Below are positions 15,027 to 26,093 of a DNA stretch of 64,000 nt, piece by piece. This stretch comes from Sphingobium yanoikuyae (GTDB lineage Bacteria > Pseudomonadota > Alphaproteobacteria > Sphingomonadales > Sphingomonadaceae): the NCBI RefSeq assembly GCF_013001025.1, contig NZ_CP053021.1, forward strand, positions 558,001-622,000, read 5' to 3'. Made by a program: the position numbers and the translations under genes. A model generated the notes under the pieces. The model was not told where the DNA came from. It saw only the letters and a list, made by a program, of their open reading frames with translations, and searched no databases. Within the stretch, counting starts at the first letter, position 1; each line of letters starts with the position of its first letter.

Positions 15027-17300
15027 ATGCCCAGTACGCCCGCCGCCGCCGCCCGCCAGATCCTCGTCCGCTTGCAGGAGGTGATGGCGGCGCGCACCAG
15101 CGCGCAGGCCAAGCTGAACAAGGTGGTGGAGATCATCGGCGAATCGCTGTCGAGCGAGGTCTGCTCCATCTATCTGGTGCGCGAGGGCGTGCTGGAACTG
15201 TTCGCGACCCGCGGCCTGAAGCAGGAGGCGGTGCATGTCACCCGCATGGCCAAGGGCGAGGGGCTGGTCGGGCTGATCGCCACCAATGTCGAGCCGCTGA
15301 ACCTGGACGAGGCCGCCGCCCATCCCGACTTTTCCTATCGCCCGGAAACCGGCGAGGAACTGTTCCACAGCTTTGCCGGTGTGCCGATCGTGCGGCGCGA
15401 GCGGGCGCTGGGCGTGCTGTGCGTGCAGCATGTCGAGCCGCGCAAATATGAAGAGGTGGAGATCGAGGCGCTGCAGACGGTCGCCATGGTGCTGTCCGAG
15501 CTGATTGCCAATGCCGAACTGGCCGATGACGGCCCGACCGATGCGCGGGTGCAGGAAACCGGATCGAACATCATGACCGGCCTGCAACTGGTGATGGGCA
15601 TGGCGCGGGGCCATGTCGTCTTCCACCAGCCGCGCGTCCATATCGAGCATACCGTCGCCGAGGATACGGAAGCCGAGCGGCAGCGGGTCATTTCCGCCTT
15701 TGCCAAGATGCGCGAACAGATCGACCGGATGACCGGCACGGCCGATTTCGGGACCGAGGGCGAGCATCAGGAGGTGCTCGAAACCTACAAGATGTTCGCC
15801 TATGACGAGGGCTGGATCCGCCGCATCAACGAGGCGATCGACAGCGGCCTGACCGCCGAGGCGGCGATCGAGCGGGTGCAGCAGCGCACCCGGATGCGGA
15901 TGCGCCAGATCGACGATCCGCTGTTGCAGGACCGGATGCACGATCTGGAGGACATGGCCAACCGGCTGCTGCGCATCGTGTCCGGGCAACTGGGGACGGC
16001 AGCGCAACTGGGGCTGCGGCAGGACGCGATCCTGATCGCGCGCAACCTGGGGCCGGCGGAGCTGCTGGAATATGACCGGCGGCGGCTGAAGGGCGTGATC
16101 CTGGAGGAGGGGTCGCTGACCGCCCATGTCACCATCGTCGCCCGCGCCATGGGTGTGCCGGTGCTGGGCCGGGTGCGCGACATTCGCCACCGGGTCAATG
16201 AAGGCGACCTGATCCTGATGGATGTCGCCGAAAATGCGCTGCTGATCCGGCCGACGCCCGACATGGAGGAGGCGTTCGAGACCAAGCTGCACATCACGCA
16301 GAAGCGGCGGGCGGAATTTGCCGCGCTGCGCGACCTGCCGTCGGTGACGCAGGATGGGGCGCGGATCGAGCTGATGGTGAATGCCGGCCTGCGCGAGGAT
16401 GCGCAGGCGCTGGACATGGTCGGCGCCGACGGCATCGGCCTGTTCCGCACCGAATTCCAGTTCCTGGTGTCGGCGACGCTGCCGCAGCGCGAGAAGCAGC
16501 AGCGGCTCTACAAGGATGTGCTGGACGCGGCCGGCGACCGGCCCGTCATTTTCCGCACCGTCGACATCGGCGGTGACAAGGCGCTGCCCTATATGACGCG
16601 CGAGGATGACGAGCATGAGGATAATCCGGCCATGGGCTGGCGCGCGATCCGGCTGGCGCTGGACCGCGACGGCCTGATGAAGGCGCAGGCGCGCGCCTTG
16701 CTGGAGGCAAGCGCGGGCAAGGTGCTGAACATCATGTTCCCGATGGTGTCGGAACCCTGGGAGTTTGAGGAGGCGCGCACGCTGGTCGAGCATCAGCGGC
16801 AATGGCTGATCGGGCAGAAGAAGAAGCTGCCGGTGGCGGTGCGCTATGGCGCGATGCTGGAGGTGCCGGCGCTGGCCGAGGTGCTGGACCTGCTGTTGCC
16901 GCAGCTCGATTTCCTGTCGATCGGCACCAACGACCTGACCCAGTTCCTGTTCGCCGCCGACCGTGCCCATCCCAAGCTGGCGGAGCGTTATGACTGGCTG
17001 AGCCTGGCGATCCTGCGTTTCCTGGATCGGGTGGTGCGGATCTGCGAGATCTACAAGGTGCCAGTCGGCGTCTGTGGCGAAATGGGCGGACGCACGCTGG
17101 AGGCGATGGCGCTGATTGGCCTGGGTGTGCGGCGACTGTCGATCACGCCGGCGTCGGTCGGGCCGGTCAAGGCGATGATCCGCGCGATCGATGCGGCCGA
17201 ATTGCAGGCGCTGATGCGCGATCTGCTGGACAGCGGGGCGAGCGATCTGCGCGCGCAACTGACCAGTTGGGCCGAGCAGCGGAACATCGAGCTGGCCTGA
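15027..17300 (+). CDS. ptsP: Phosphoenolpyruvate-protein phosphotransferase PtsP (EI-Ntr)
   Basis: 757 residues: an N-terminal GAF domain (about 15-160) followed by the enzyme I modules. The phosphorylated His is at 367 (L-T-A-H-V-T-I-V-A-R), the PEP-binding segment I-G-L-F-R-T-E-F is near 470, G-T-N-D-L-T-Q-F near 633, and the catalytic Cys is at 683 (G-V-C-G-E-M-G). It transfers phosphate from PEP to NPr in the nitrogen PTS, a regulatory cascade without sugar transport. The GAF domain is expected to sense nitrogen status (glutamine in other proteobacteria). It is monocistronic in appearance, with a 196-base upstream region. Confidence 0.96.
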   Translation: MPSTPAAAARQILVRLQEVMAARTSAQAKLNKVVEIIGESLSSEVCSIYLVREGVLELFATRGLKQEAVHVTRMAKGEGLVGLIATNVEPLNLDEAAAHPDFSYRPETGEELFHSFAGVPIVRRERALGVLCVQHVEPRKYEEVEIEALQTVAMVLSELIANAELADDGPTDARVQETGSNIMTGLQLVMGMARGHVVFHQPRVHIEHTVAEDTEAERQRVISAFAKMREQIDRMTGTADFGTEGEHQEVLETYKMFAYDEGWIRRINEAIDSGLTAEAAIERVQQRTRMRMRQIDDPLLQDRMHDLEDMANRLLRIVSGQLGTAAQLGLRQDAILIARNLGPAELLEYDRRRLKGVILEEGSLTAHVTIVARAMGVPVLGRVRDIRHRVNEGDLILMDVAENALLIRPTPDMEEAFETKLHITQKRRAEFAALRDLPSVTQDGARIELMVNAGLREDAQALDMVGADGIGLFRTEFQFLVSATLPQREKQQRLYKDVLDAAGDRPVIFRTVDIGGDKALPYMTREDDEHEDNPAMGWRAIRLALDRDGLMKAQARALLEASAGKVLNIMFPMVSEPWEFEEARTLVEHQRQWLIGQKKKLPVAVRYGAMLEVPALAEVLDLLLPQLDFLSIGTNDLTQFLFAADRAHPKLAERYDWLSLAILRFLDRVVRICEIYKVPVGVCGEMGGRTLEAMALIGLGVRRLSITPASVGPVKAMIRAIDAAELQALMRDLLDSGASDLRAQLTSWAEQRNIELA

Positions 17301-17374
17301 AAAGACACCGCCCCGGCGTTGACAAGCGCCGTCCCGCAATGAGACAAGGCCGCCAATCAAGGTCGCGGAGCAGC

Positions 17375-18301
17375 ATGGCAGACGAACCCGAATTCGAACC
17401 CGTCGCGGACGACGCGACGGCAGCGCAGCCCAGCACCCCCGGCGCCAAGTTGCGCGCCGCGCGCGAGGCGCAGGGGCTGTCGGTGCAGGATATCGCCACC
17501 CGGACGCGCATCGCCCAGCGCCAGCTGGAGGCGATCGAGCGGGACGATTATGGCGCCTTGCCGGGCATTCCCTATGCGGTGGGTTTCGCCCGCGCCTATG
17601 CCCGCGCGATCGATCTGGACGAGGTGGCGATCGCCGCCGACGTGCGCAATGCCGTGCATAATTCCGACATGGGGGCGACCCGCTACGAAGCGTTCGAGCC
17701 GGCCGATCCGGCGCGGGTGCCGTCGCGCACCCTGGCCTGGACCGCGGCGGTGATCGGCATCATCGTGATTGCCGGCTTCACCATCTGGCGCACCCAGTTG
17801 CTGACCCCGCCGACCGGCGAGGAAATCGCCGAGCAGCAGGCAGAAATGCCCGCCGCCGCGCCCAAGGCCGGCGTGCAGGCGCCGATCGCGGCGCCCGTGA
17901 CCGGGCCGGTGGTGTTCACCGCCAATGACGATGTGTGGATGCGCATCGTCGACGAGGCGGGCGAGCGGCTGAAGGACGGGCTGCTGAAGAAGGGCGAGAG
18001 CTTCACCCTGCCGGCCGGCGCGCGCAATCCGACGATCCTGACCGGTCGCCCGCAGGCGCTGGACGTGACCGTGGGTGGCAAGGCGATCCCGCCGCTGGGC
18101 GCGGCCGATCGCACCATCGCCGACGTTCCGGTCAGTGCCGAGGCGCTGTTGGCACGGGCCGCCGCACCGGCAGGTGCTCCGGCACCGGCAGGCCAGCCGG
18201 CGCGCGCACCGACGACGCCCGCAGGCGGGCAGGGGAGTGTGCCGACGCCGGCTTCGCCACCGCCGCCGACCGCCGCGCCGCAGCCCAGCGCGGGCAACTG
18301 A
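17375..18301 (+). CDS. RodZ-like helix-turn-helix membrane protein (DUF4115)
   Basis: 308 residues: an XRE-like HTH (about 27-95: L-R-A-A-R-E-A-Q-G-L-S-V-Q-D-I-A), one transmembrane helix (about 122-142), and a periplasmic DUF4115-like beta domain (about 178-245: D-D-V-W-M-R-I-V-D-E-A-G) with a Pro/Ala-rich tail. This is the architecture of RodZ, which links MreB to the envelope and sets rod shape. The ATG at 17375 is preferred because the upstream extension overlaps the ptsP 3' end and is Arg-rich noise. It lies 75 bases after ptsP. Confidence 0.85.
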   Translation: MADEPEFEPVADDATAAQPSTPGAKLRAAREAQGLSVQDIATRTRIAQRQLEAIERDDYGALPGIPYAVGFARAYARAIDLDEVAIAADVRNAVHNSDMGATRYEAFEPADPARVPSRTLAWTAAVIGIIVIAGFTIWRTQLLTPPTGEEIAEQQAEMPAAAPKAGVQAPIAAPVTGPVVFTANDDVWMRIVDEAGERLKDGLLKKGESFTLPAGARNPTILTGRPQALDVTVGGKAIPPLGAADRTIADVPVSAEALLARAAAPAGAPAPAGQPARAPTTPAGGQGSVPTPASPPPPTAAPQPSAGN

Positions 18302-18397
18302 CCCGTCCCATAGCCGGACAGGTACGAGCGGGCCGCGCTTTGTTGCGTGGCGCGTCCGCCTATGGTTAAAGGCGGAAAGATTTAGTCGGGGATCATC

Positions 18398-19339
18398 ATG
18401 CGTTACGCCTTTCTCGCCACCACCGCCATCGCGCTGGCGGCCCCGCTGCTGTCGGCCGTGCCGGCCGCTGCCCAGCAGAATCCCACGGTCGAACTGCGGG
18501 TCGACCGGCTGGAAAAGGAAATGCGGGCGGTGCAGCGCAAGGTGTTCCCGGCCGGCACGCCGGTAGAGGCGGAAATCACCCGTCCCCAGACGCCGACCAT
18601 CGCGCCGGGCAGCCCGACGTCGAGCCCGGTGGCCGACCTGACCGCGCGGGTGGGGGCGCTGGAATCGCAGCTCGCCTCGATCACCGGCCAGGTCGAGGAA
18701 AACAGCTACAAGCTCAAGCAGCTGGAAGAGGCGTTCAACCGCTACAAGGCGGAAGCCGAAGCGCGGGCCGCAACGCCGGTCGAAGCCGGCCCGCCGGTGA
18801 TGCGTCCGACGGTCGCGACCGATGCGCCCGCGCCCAAGCCGGCTGCTGCCAAGCCGACGACCCCGCCCGCAAAGTCCGCCGCCGCGCCGGTGGCCAGCGA
18901 TGCGCGCAAGACGGCGGTGGCGGCGATCGAGAAGCCGGATACCGGCGATGCGGCGGGCGATGCCTATAGCTATGGCTTCCGCCTGTGGGACGCGAAATTC
19001 TATCCCGAGGCGCAGGCGCAGCTCAAGGCGACGGTCGACAAATATGGCGACGGGTCGGTCGGCAGCCGCGCCGCCAACCTGCTGGGCCGCGCCTATCTGG
19101 ACGATGGCAAGCCGGCGCTGGCGTCGGTCGCCTTCTACGAAAATTACCAGAAGCGCCCGCGTGGCGAGCGCGCCCCCGACAGCCTGGCCTATCTGGGCGA
19201 GGCGCTGATCCAGCTCAAGAAGCCTGCGGATGCCTGCAAGGTCTATGCGGAGCTGGAACAGGTCTATGGTTCGACCCTGTCGAGCGGCCTGCGCGGCATG
19301 ATGGACAAGGGCCGGACCAAGGCCAAGTGCAGCGTGTGA
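18398..19339 (+). CDS. cpoB: Cell division coordinator CpoB (YbgF), TPR protein
   Basis: 313 residues: a signal peptide (about 1-25, A-A-A-Q-Q), a coiled-coil segment (V-D-R-L-E-K-E-M and later L-T-A-R-V-G-A-L-E-S), a Pro/Ala-rich linker, and C-terminal TPR repeats starting near Y-S-Y-G-F-R-L-W-D-A-K-F. CpoB is periplasmic and couples Tol-Pal to peptidoglycan synthesis during division. The tol-pal genes are not in this window, but the cpoB-tilS-ftsH order is the usual alphaproteobacterial continuation of that cluster. It is followed by tilS after 10 bases. Confidence 0.9.
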   Translation: MRYAFLATTAIALAAPLLSAVPAAAQQNPTVELRVDRLEKEMRAVQRKVFPAGTPVEAEITRPQTPTIAPGSPTSSPVADLTARVGALESQLASITGQVEENSYKLKQLEEAFNRYKAEAEARAATPVEAGPPVMRPTVATDAPAPKPAAAKPTTPPAKSAAAPVASDARKTAVAAIEKPDTGDAAGDAYSYGFRLWDAKFYPEAQAQLKATVDKYGDGSVGSRAANLLGRAYLDDGKPALASVAFYENYQKRPRGERAPDSLAYLGEALIQLKKPADACKVYAELEQVYGSTLSSGLRGMMDKGRTKAKCSV

Positions 19340-19349
19340 GCCGATAGAC

Positions 19350-20297
19350 GTGCCGGAGCTGGCACCTTCCCATCGCCCCGATGCGCTGCGGCTGGCCGTG
19401 CGCGCGCTGGTGGACGGGGAGGAGACGGCCCGGTTCGGCATCGCGGTGTCGGGCGGGCCGGACAGCATGGCGCTGTTGGACCTGGCGGTGCAGGCCTGGC
19501 CCGGCCGGGTGGCGGCGGCGACGCTGGATCATGGATTGCGGGCTGAATCCGCGGCCGAGGCGGCGATGGTCGCGCGCTGGTGTGCGGAGCGGCGCGTCCC
19601 TCATGCGACCCTGGCGCCGGAGACGGAAGTGTCCGGCAATATCCAGGATTGGGCGCGGCGACAGCGTTATGCCCAGCTGGAGGCGTGGCGGGCCGGGGCC
19701 GGGCTGGACTGGATATTGACCGCCCATCATGCCGATGACCAGCTGGAAACCCTGCTGATGCGGCTCAACCGGGGATCGGGGGTCGGTGGCCTTGCCGGGG
19801 TGCGGGCACGGGCCGGCCGAGTGCTGCGGCCCTTGCTGACGGTGCGCAAGGCGCAGTTGCAGGCCCATGCCGACCAGGCCGGGCTACCCTATGTGCTGGA
19901 CCCGTCCAATGCCGATCCGCGCTTCGACCGGGCGGCGCTGCGCAAGCGGCTGGATGGTGTCGACTGGATCGATGCCGAGGCGGCGGCGCGCAGCGCGGCG
20001 GCGCTGGCGGAGGCGGAGGCGGCGCTGATATGGACGGTGGCGGGGCTGGCGGCCACGCATATCCATCCATCGACCGACGCCTGGGTGCTGGACCGCACCG
20101 ACCTGCCGCGCGAGCTTTTGCGCCGGCTGCTGATCGAGATGCTCTGTTCCGCCGACCCGGAGATCGTGCTGCCGCGCGGGGAGGCGCTGGACCGGGCGAT
20201 TGCCGCTGCGCGAGCGGGGCGGCAGGCGAGTCTGGGCGACTGGCTGCTGCGCGGTGGCGCGGTATGGACCCTGTCGCCGGCACCGCCGCGACGCTGA
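19350..20297 (+). CDS. tilS: tRNA(Ile)-lysidine synthase TilS
   Basis: 315 residues with the PP-loop motif SGGPDS at 34-39 and the L-T-A-H-H-A-D-D-Q-x-E-T-x-L-M-R-x-x-R-G-S-G segment, both diagnostic. TilS uses ATP to attach lysine to C34 of the tRNA-Ile CAU anticodon (lysidine), so that AUA is read as Ile. It is shorter than the E. coli enzyme and lacks most of the C-terminal domains, which is common in this class. It starts with GTG 10 bases after cpoB; the coupled position supports that start. Confidence 0.93.
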   Translation: MPELAPSHRPDALRLAVRALVDGEETARFGIAVSGGPDSMALLDLAVQAWPGRVAAATLDHGLRAESAAEAAMVARWCAERRVPHATLAPETEVSGNIQDWARRQRYAQLEAWRAGAGLDWILTAHHADDQLETLLMRLNRGSGVGGLAGVRARAGRVLRPLLTVRKAQLQAHADQAGLPYVLDPSNADPRFDRAALRKRLDGVDWIDAEAAARSAAALAEAEAALIWTVAGLAATHIHPSTDAWVLDRTDLPRELLRRLLIEMLCSADPEIVLPRGEALDRAIAAARAGRQASLGDWLLRGGAVWTLSPAPPRR

Positions 20298-20427
20298 GAT
20301 TTTCGGAAAAGTTCCACCATCCGACGCGGAGCATCAACGGCTGGTCGCTTTTGGGCGGCATGCTGACCGGTTCTTAACCCATGGGCCGTTAACCACATGG
20401 CGTGACCAATAGCGGGATTTGTTCGGA

Positions 20428-20619
20428 ATGATGGAATTTGCGGCGCTGACCTATGGCTTGCTGGTCAGCGTGATCCTCTCGGCTGTGAAGCGGAACCGGA
20501 AGCTGAACAAGGCGCATCCGCCGCTGCTTCTCTACATGGGCTATCTGCTGTGCGGCCTGTCCGCCGGCCTGGCGCTGGTGCTGGCCTATGTCGCGCTGTT
20601 CCAACTGACCGGCAACTGA
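20428..20619 (+). CDS. Small hypothetical membrane protein
   Basis: 63 residues from ATG 20428 (a TTG 9 bases upstream and a second ATG are alternatives). Two hydrophobic helices (about 5-20 and 37-60) are separated by a basic loop, K-R-N-R-K-L-N-K-A. No family is recognised. It sits between tilS and ftsH in the same orientation, which supports a real gene; the Shine-Dalgarno is weak. Confidence 0.5.
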   Translation: MMEFAALTYGLLVSVILSAVKRNRKLNKAHPPLLLYMGYLLCGLSAGLALVLAYVALFQLTGN

Positions 20620-20719
20620 CCATCTGGCAATCGACAGGGCCGGAAATCGGCAGCGGACGGCGCGTCCAGCTTGCGCTTTGCCGGCCACACCCTATCTTGC
20701 GGGGTGAAAGAGAGTGATG

Positions 20720-22666
20720 ATGAACGACGAAAAAGACCCACAGGGTAATCCCTGGATCAAGAGTGCGATGATTTGGGCAGGGGTCATCATCGCCCTGCTC
20801 CTGTTCGTTTCGCTGTTCGAGCGCCCGACCACCCAGGCCGGTAGCGCCATCGCCTATTCGGAATTCCGCGCCAAGGTGCAGGAAGGCCAGGTCAAGGATG
20901 TGGCGATCGCGCCCGACCGGATCACCGGCACCCTGTCGAGTGGCCAGGGTTTCAGCACGGTCCCGGTCAATGATCCCAAGCTGACCGACCTGCTGGACGA
21001 TTATAATGTCAAATATTCGGGCCAGGCCGAACAGCAGCCCAGCTTCTGGCAGATCATGCTGTACCAGTCGCTGCCGTTCCTGCTGATCCTGGGCATCGCC
21101 TTCTTCGTGCTGCGCCAGATGCAGAAGGGCGGCGGCGCGGGCGGTGCGATGGGCTTTGGCAAGTCCAAGGCCAAGCTGCTGACCGAAAAGCACGGCAAGG
21201 TGACGTTCGATGACGTCGCCGGCATCGACGAAGCCCGCGAGGAACTGCAGGAAATCGTCGAATTCCTGAAGGATCCGAGCAAGTTCGCACGCCTTGGCGG
21301 CAAGATCCCCAAGGGTGCGCTGCTGGTCGGTTCGCCCGGCACCGGCAAGACGCTGTTGGCCCGCGCGATTGCGGGTGAAGCGGGCGTGCCCTTCTTTACC
21401 ATTTCGGGTTCGGACTTTGTCGAAATGTTCGTCGGCGTGGGCGCGAGCCGCGTGCGCGACATGTTCGAGCAGGCCAAGAAGAATGCGCCGTGCATCGTCT
21501 TCATCGACGAAATCGACGCGGTCGGTCGCCATCGCGGCGCGGGCCTGGGCAATGGCAATGACGAGCGCGAGCAGACGCTGAACCAACTGCTGGTCGAGAT
21601 GGACGGCTTCGAAGCCAATGAGGGCATCATCATCGTCGCGGCGACCAACCGCCCCGACGTGCTGGACCCTGCGCTGCTGCGTCCGGGCCGCTTCGACCGT
21701 CAGGTCGTTGTGCCCCGTCCCGACATCGAGGGCCGCGAGAAGATCCTGGCCGTCCACATGAAGAAGGTGCCGCTGGCACCCGACGTCAACCCGCGCACCA
21801 TCGCGCGCGGCACGCCGGGCTTCTCCGGCGCTGACCTCGCCAACCTGGTCAACGAAGCCGCCCTGATGGCTGCGCGTCGCGGCAAGCGCCTGGTCGCCAT
21901 GGACGAGTTCGAGGCGGCCAAGGACAAGGTCATGATGGGCAGCGAGCGCCGCTCGATGGTGATGACCGACGACGAGAAGAAGATGACCGCCTATCATGAG
22001 GCGGGCCATGCGATCGTCGCGGTTCATGAGCCGGCGTCCGACCCGATCCACAAGGCGACGATCATCCCGCGCGGCCGTGCGCTGGGCATGGTGATGCGCC
22101 TGCCGGAACGGGACAGCTACAGCTATCATCGTGACAAGATGCACGCGAACATGGCCGTGGCCATGGGTGGCCGCGTCGCCGAGGAAATCATCTTCGGTTA
22201 CGACAAGGTGTCGTCGGGTGCGTCGGGCGATATCCAATATGCCACCAAGCTGGCGCGCGACATGGTCACCCAGTGGGGCATGTCCGACAAGCTGGGCCCG
22301 CTGCAATATGAAGAGCAGCAGGGCGAGACCTTCCTTGGCTATTCGCAGAGCCAGCGTGTCCATATGTCGGACGAGACGGCGAAGCTGATCGACAAAGAAA
22401 TCCGGGGTCTGGTGGAGCAGGGCTATGCCCGTGCGCAGGAACTGCTCAAGGGCCATGAGGACCAGCTGCACCTGCTGGCCAACGCCATGCTGGAATATGA
22501 GACGCTCTCCGGCGAGGAGATCAAGGCGCTGCTGGAAAAGGGTGAGATCACCCGCGACGACGGCACCACGATCAAGCCGTCGGTGATCCCGGCGGCGGGG
22601 TCGTCCATCCCCAAGACGCGCAAGCGCAAGGGGCCGTTCGGCGATCCGACCCCCGCTGGCGCGTAA
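20720..22666 (+). CDS. ftsH: ATP-dependent zinc metalloprotease FtsH
   Basis: 648 residues. Two N-terminal transmembrane helices flank a periplasmic domain, followed by an AAA+ module (Walker A GSPGTGKT at 204-211, F-I-D-E-I-D as Walker B, and the second region of homology [16 protein letters not shown]) and an M41 protease domain with the zinc motif H-E-A-G-H starting at 426. It is a hexameric inner-membrane protease that degrades misfolded membrane proteins and regulators. GTG 20714, ATG 20717 and ATG 20720 are consecutive start options; the last is chosen because it leaves the best spacing after GAAAGAGAG. A strong terminator follows. Confidence 0.97.
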   Translation: MNDEKDPQGNPWIKSAMIWAGVIIALLLFVSLFERPTTQAGSAIAYSEFRAKVQEGQVKDVAIAPDRITGTLSSGQGFSTVPVNDPKLTDLLDDYNVKYSGQAEQQPSFWQIMLYQSLPFLLILGIAFFVLRQMQKGGGAGGAMGFGKSKAKLLTEKHGKVTFDDVAGIDEAREELQEIVEFLKDPSKFARLGGKIPKGALLVGSPGTGKTLLARAIAGEAGVPFFTISGSDFVEMFVGVGASRVRDMFEQAKKNAPCIVFIDEIDAVGRHRGAGLGNGNDEREQTLNQLLVEMDGFEANEGIIIVAATNRPDVLDPALLRPGRFDRQVVVPRPDIEGREKILAVHMKKVPLAPDVNPRTIARGTPGFSGADLANLVNEAALMAARRGKRLVAMDEFEAAKDKVMMGSERRSMVMTDDEKKMTAYHEAGHAIVAVHEPASDPIHKATIIPRGRALGMVMRLPERDSYSYHRDKMHANMAVAMGGRVAEEIIFGYDKVSSGASGDIQYATKLARDMVTQWGMSDKLGPLQYEEQQGETFLGYSQSQRVHMSDETAKLIDKEIRGLVEQGYARAQELLKGHEDQLHLLANAMLEYETLSGEEIKALLEKGEITRDDGTTIKPSVIPAAGSSIPKTRKRKGPFGDPTPAGA

Positions 22667-22688
22667 GCGCCGAGCTGGCAGTGGAATG

Positions 22689-22725
22689 AAAAAGGGGCGC
22701 GGCCATGATGGTCGCGCCCCTTTTT
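22689..22725 (+). terminator. Rho-independent terminator of ftsH
   Basis: The stem AAAAAGGGGCGCG (22689-22701) pairs with CGCGCCCCTTTTT (22713-22725), with a loop of 11 bases. The T-run is on the plus strand, 22 bases after the ftsH stop. Confidence 0.88.
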
Positions 22726-22817
22726 CGTTTCCGGTACTTTTGCGTTTCGGACCATTGCGTTGCGTGCGCGAGCGGACCAGAAGCGGGGCCAGACACCATC
22801 AATTTTGGGGAAATATC

Positions 22818-24464
22818 TTGGCCCATTCCCGCCGTGACGCGATGTTTCTGGGACTGGCTTCGACGGCGGGGCTGGCGATGCCGGGGCTGGGCGAGGCGAG
22901 GGCGTCGGATAGCTGTGCCTCTGCGCCGGCCTGGCGCCATGGCGCCGAGGGCGAGCGGCTGGCGGACCTTGGCAATGGCCGCTTTCTGAACCCGGTGCTG
23001 TCGGGGGATCGGCCCGATCCCAACATATTGAAGGATGGCGACGACTATTGGGCGACCTTTTCGTCCTTCGACTATTTCCCGGCGGTCGTGATCTGGCATT
23101 CGCGCGATCTGGTGAATTGGCGGCCGGTGGGGCCGGCGCTGGCCGCGCCGCTGGGTTCGGTCTGGGCGCTGGACATCGCCAAGCATGAAGGCCGCTATTT
23201 CATCTATATTCCGGTGTTCAATCCGACCGATCCCAGCTTTTCGGCGGGGCCGGCCATCCCCTGCAAGATTTTCGTCGTCCATGCCGACCGGATGGAAGGG
23301 CCATGGAGCGCCCCCGTCGACATGGACATCAAGGGCTATATCGACCCCGGCCATGCGGTGGGCGAGGACGGTAAACGCTATCTGTTCCTGAATGGCGGCG
23401 CGCGGGTGCGGATCAGCGATGACGGGCTGCGCCGGGACGGGCCGATCGAGCAGGTCTATGACGGGTGGCCGATCCCGGACGACTGGATCATCGAGGCGCT
23501 GGCGCTGGAAGGCCCCAAGGTGCTGCGCCGGGATGGCTGGTTCTACCTGTTTTCCGGGCAGGGCGGGACGGCCGGGCCGCCGACCAGCCATATGGTGATC
23601 GTCGCCCGGTCCCGATCGATCAACGGACCGTGGGAAAATTGTCCACATAACCCGATCGTGCGGACGGCGCGGGCGGGCGAACCCTGGTGGTCGCGTGGCC
23701 ATGGCACGGCGGTGGAAGGGCCGGCGGGCGATTGGTGGCTCGCCTATCATGGCTATGAAAATGGCTATCGCACGCTGGGACGGCAGATGCTGCTGGAGCC
23801 TTTGGTCTGGGACGCGGATGGCTGGCCGCGCATGACCGGCGGCGATCTGTCGGCGGCGCTGCCCATGCCGGCGGCCGGGCGGGAGGGCGGATCGGGGCTT
23901 GCGCTGTCCGGCCCGTTCAAGCCCAGCGACATGGGGAGCCGGCTGGCCTTCTTTGCGCCGCAGAAGGATTATCTCGATCGTGCCGCTTTCAGGGATGGTG
24001 CGCTGGTGCTGAAGGCGCAGGGCAAGGGGCCGGCGGAGTCATCGCCCTTGGCCTTCATCGCCGGGGATCGTTCCTATGAGGTGAGTGTCGATGTCGAACT
24101 GGAGGGCGGCGCTCAGGCGGGGCTGCTGCTCTTCTACAATCCCCAATATTTTGTCGGCCTGGGGTCGGACGTGGGCGCGCTGCACAATTACAAGGTCGGG
24201 CGTGAGCAGGGCTATCCGCCGCCCGGACCGGCGGAAGGCGGCCGTTTTTCGCTGCGGGTCGTGAATGACGACAATGTCGCGAGTTTCTATATTCGCGGAG
24301 CCGGCAAGGTGTGGCGCAAGATCATTTCCTATGAAGTGTCGAGCTATCACCATAATCTGGCGGACGGCTTCCTGAGCCTGCGCCCGGCGCTGTTCGTATC
24401 GGGAGCCGGGCAGGCGCGCTTTTCCAATCTGCTCTATCGCGGGCGGGGCAGCCAGGGGGCATAG
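22818..24464 (+). CDS. Glycoside hydrolase family 43 protein with Tat-like signal (TTG start)
   Basis: 548 residues from TTG 22818, which follows GGGGAAATATC. The only upstream in-frame ATG (22686) lies within the ftsH terminator stem region, so it is unlikely. The TTG start places S-R-R-D-A-M-F-L-G-L near the N-terminus, a twin-arginine signal. The five-bladed GH43 domain shows the catalytic Asp in G-D-R-P-D-P-N-I and the Glu in L-E-G-P-K-V; a C-terminal beta-sandwich (about 370-545, with L-L-L-F-Y-N-P-Q-Y-F) resembles GH43_C2. Family activities are beta-xylosidase and alpha-L-arabinofuranosidase on plant xylans or arabinans. Export to the periplasm is inferred. Confidence 0.88.
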   Translation: MAHSRRDAMFLGLASTAGLAMPGLGEARASDSCASAPAWRHGAEGERLADLGNGRFLNPVLSGDRPDPNILKDGDDYWATFSSFDYFPAVVIWHSRDLVNWRPVGPALAAPLGSVWALDIAKHEGRYFIYIPVFNPTDPSFSAGPAIPCKIFVVHADRMEGPWSAPVDMDIKGYIDPGHAVGEDGKRYLFLNGGARVRISDDGLRRDGPIEQVYDGWPIPDDWIIEALALEGPKVLRRDGWFYLFSGQGGTAGPPTSHMVIVARSRSINGPWENCPHNPIVRTARAGEPWWSRGHGTAVEGPAGDWWLAYHGYENGYRTLGRQMLLEPLVWDADGWPRMTGGDLSAALPMPAAGREGGSGLALSGPFKPSDMGSRLAFFAPQKDYLDRAAFRDGALVLKAQGKGPAESSPLAFIAGDRSYEVSVDVELEGGAQAGLLLFYNPQYFVGLGSDVGALHNYKVGREQGYPPPGPAEGGRFSLRVVNDDNVASFYIRGAGKVWRKIISYEVSSYHHNLADGFLSLRPALFVSGAGQARFSNLLYRGRGSQGA

Positions 24465-24545
24465 CGACTGGTCGAGGGCCAAGATCGGGATCGCAAGAAA
24501 GGCGGCAAGAAAATCCCCAAGGGGTCTGGCCGTTTTGCGGGTTAA

Positions 24546-26081
<1,536 letters not shown>

Positions 26082-26093
26082 GGAGCAGGCGGG

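Noticed and set aside
14802..17360. An 852-codon minus-strand open frame over ptsP
   Set aside because: PtsP on the plus strand has a full set of catalytic motifs; the antisense frame has no domain pattern.
20465..22471. A 668-codon minus-strand open frame over ftsH
   Set aside because: Shadow of ftsH, with no recognisable protein features.
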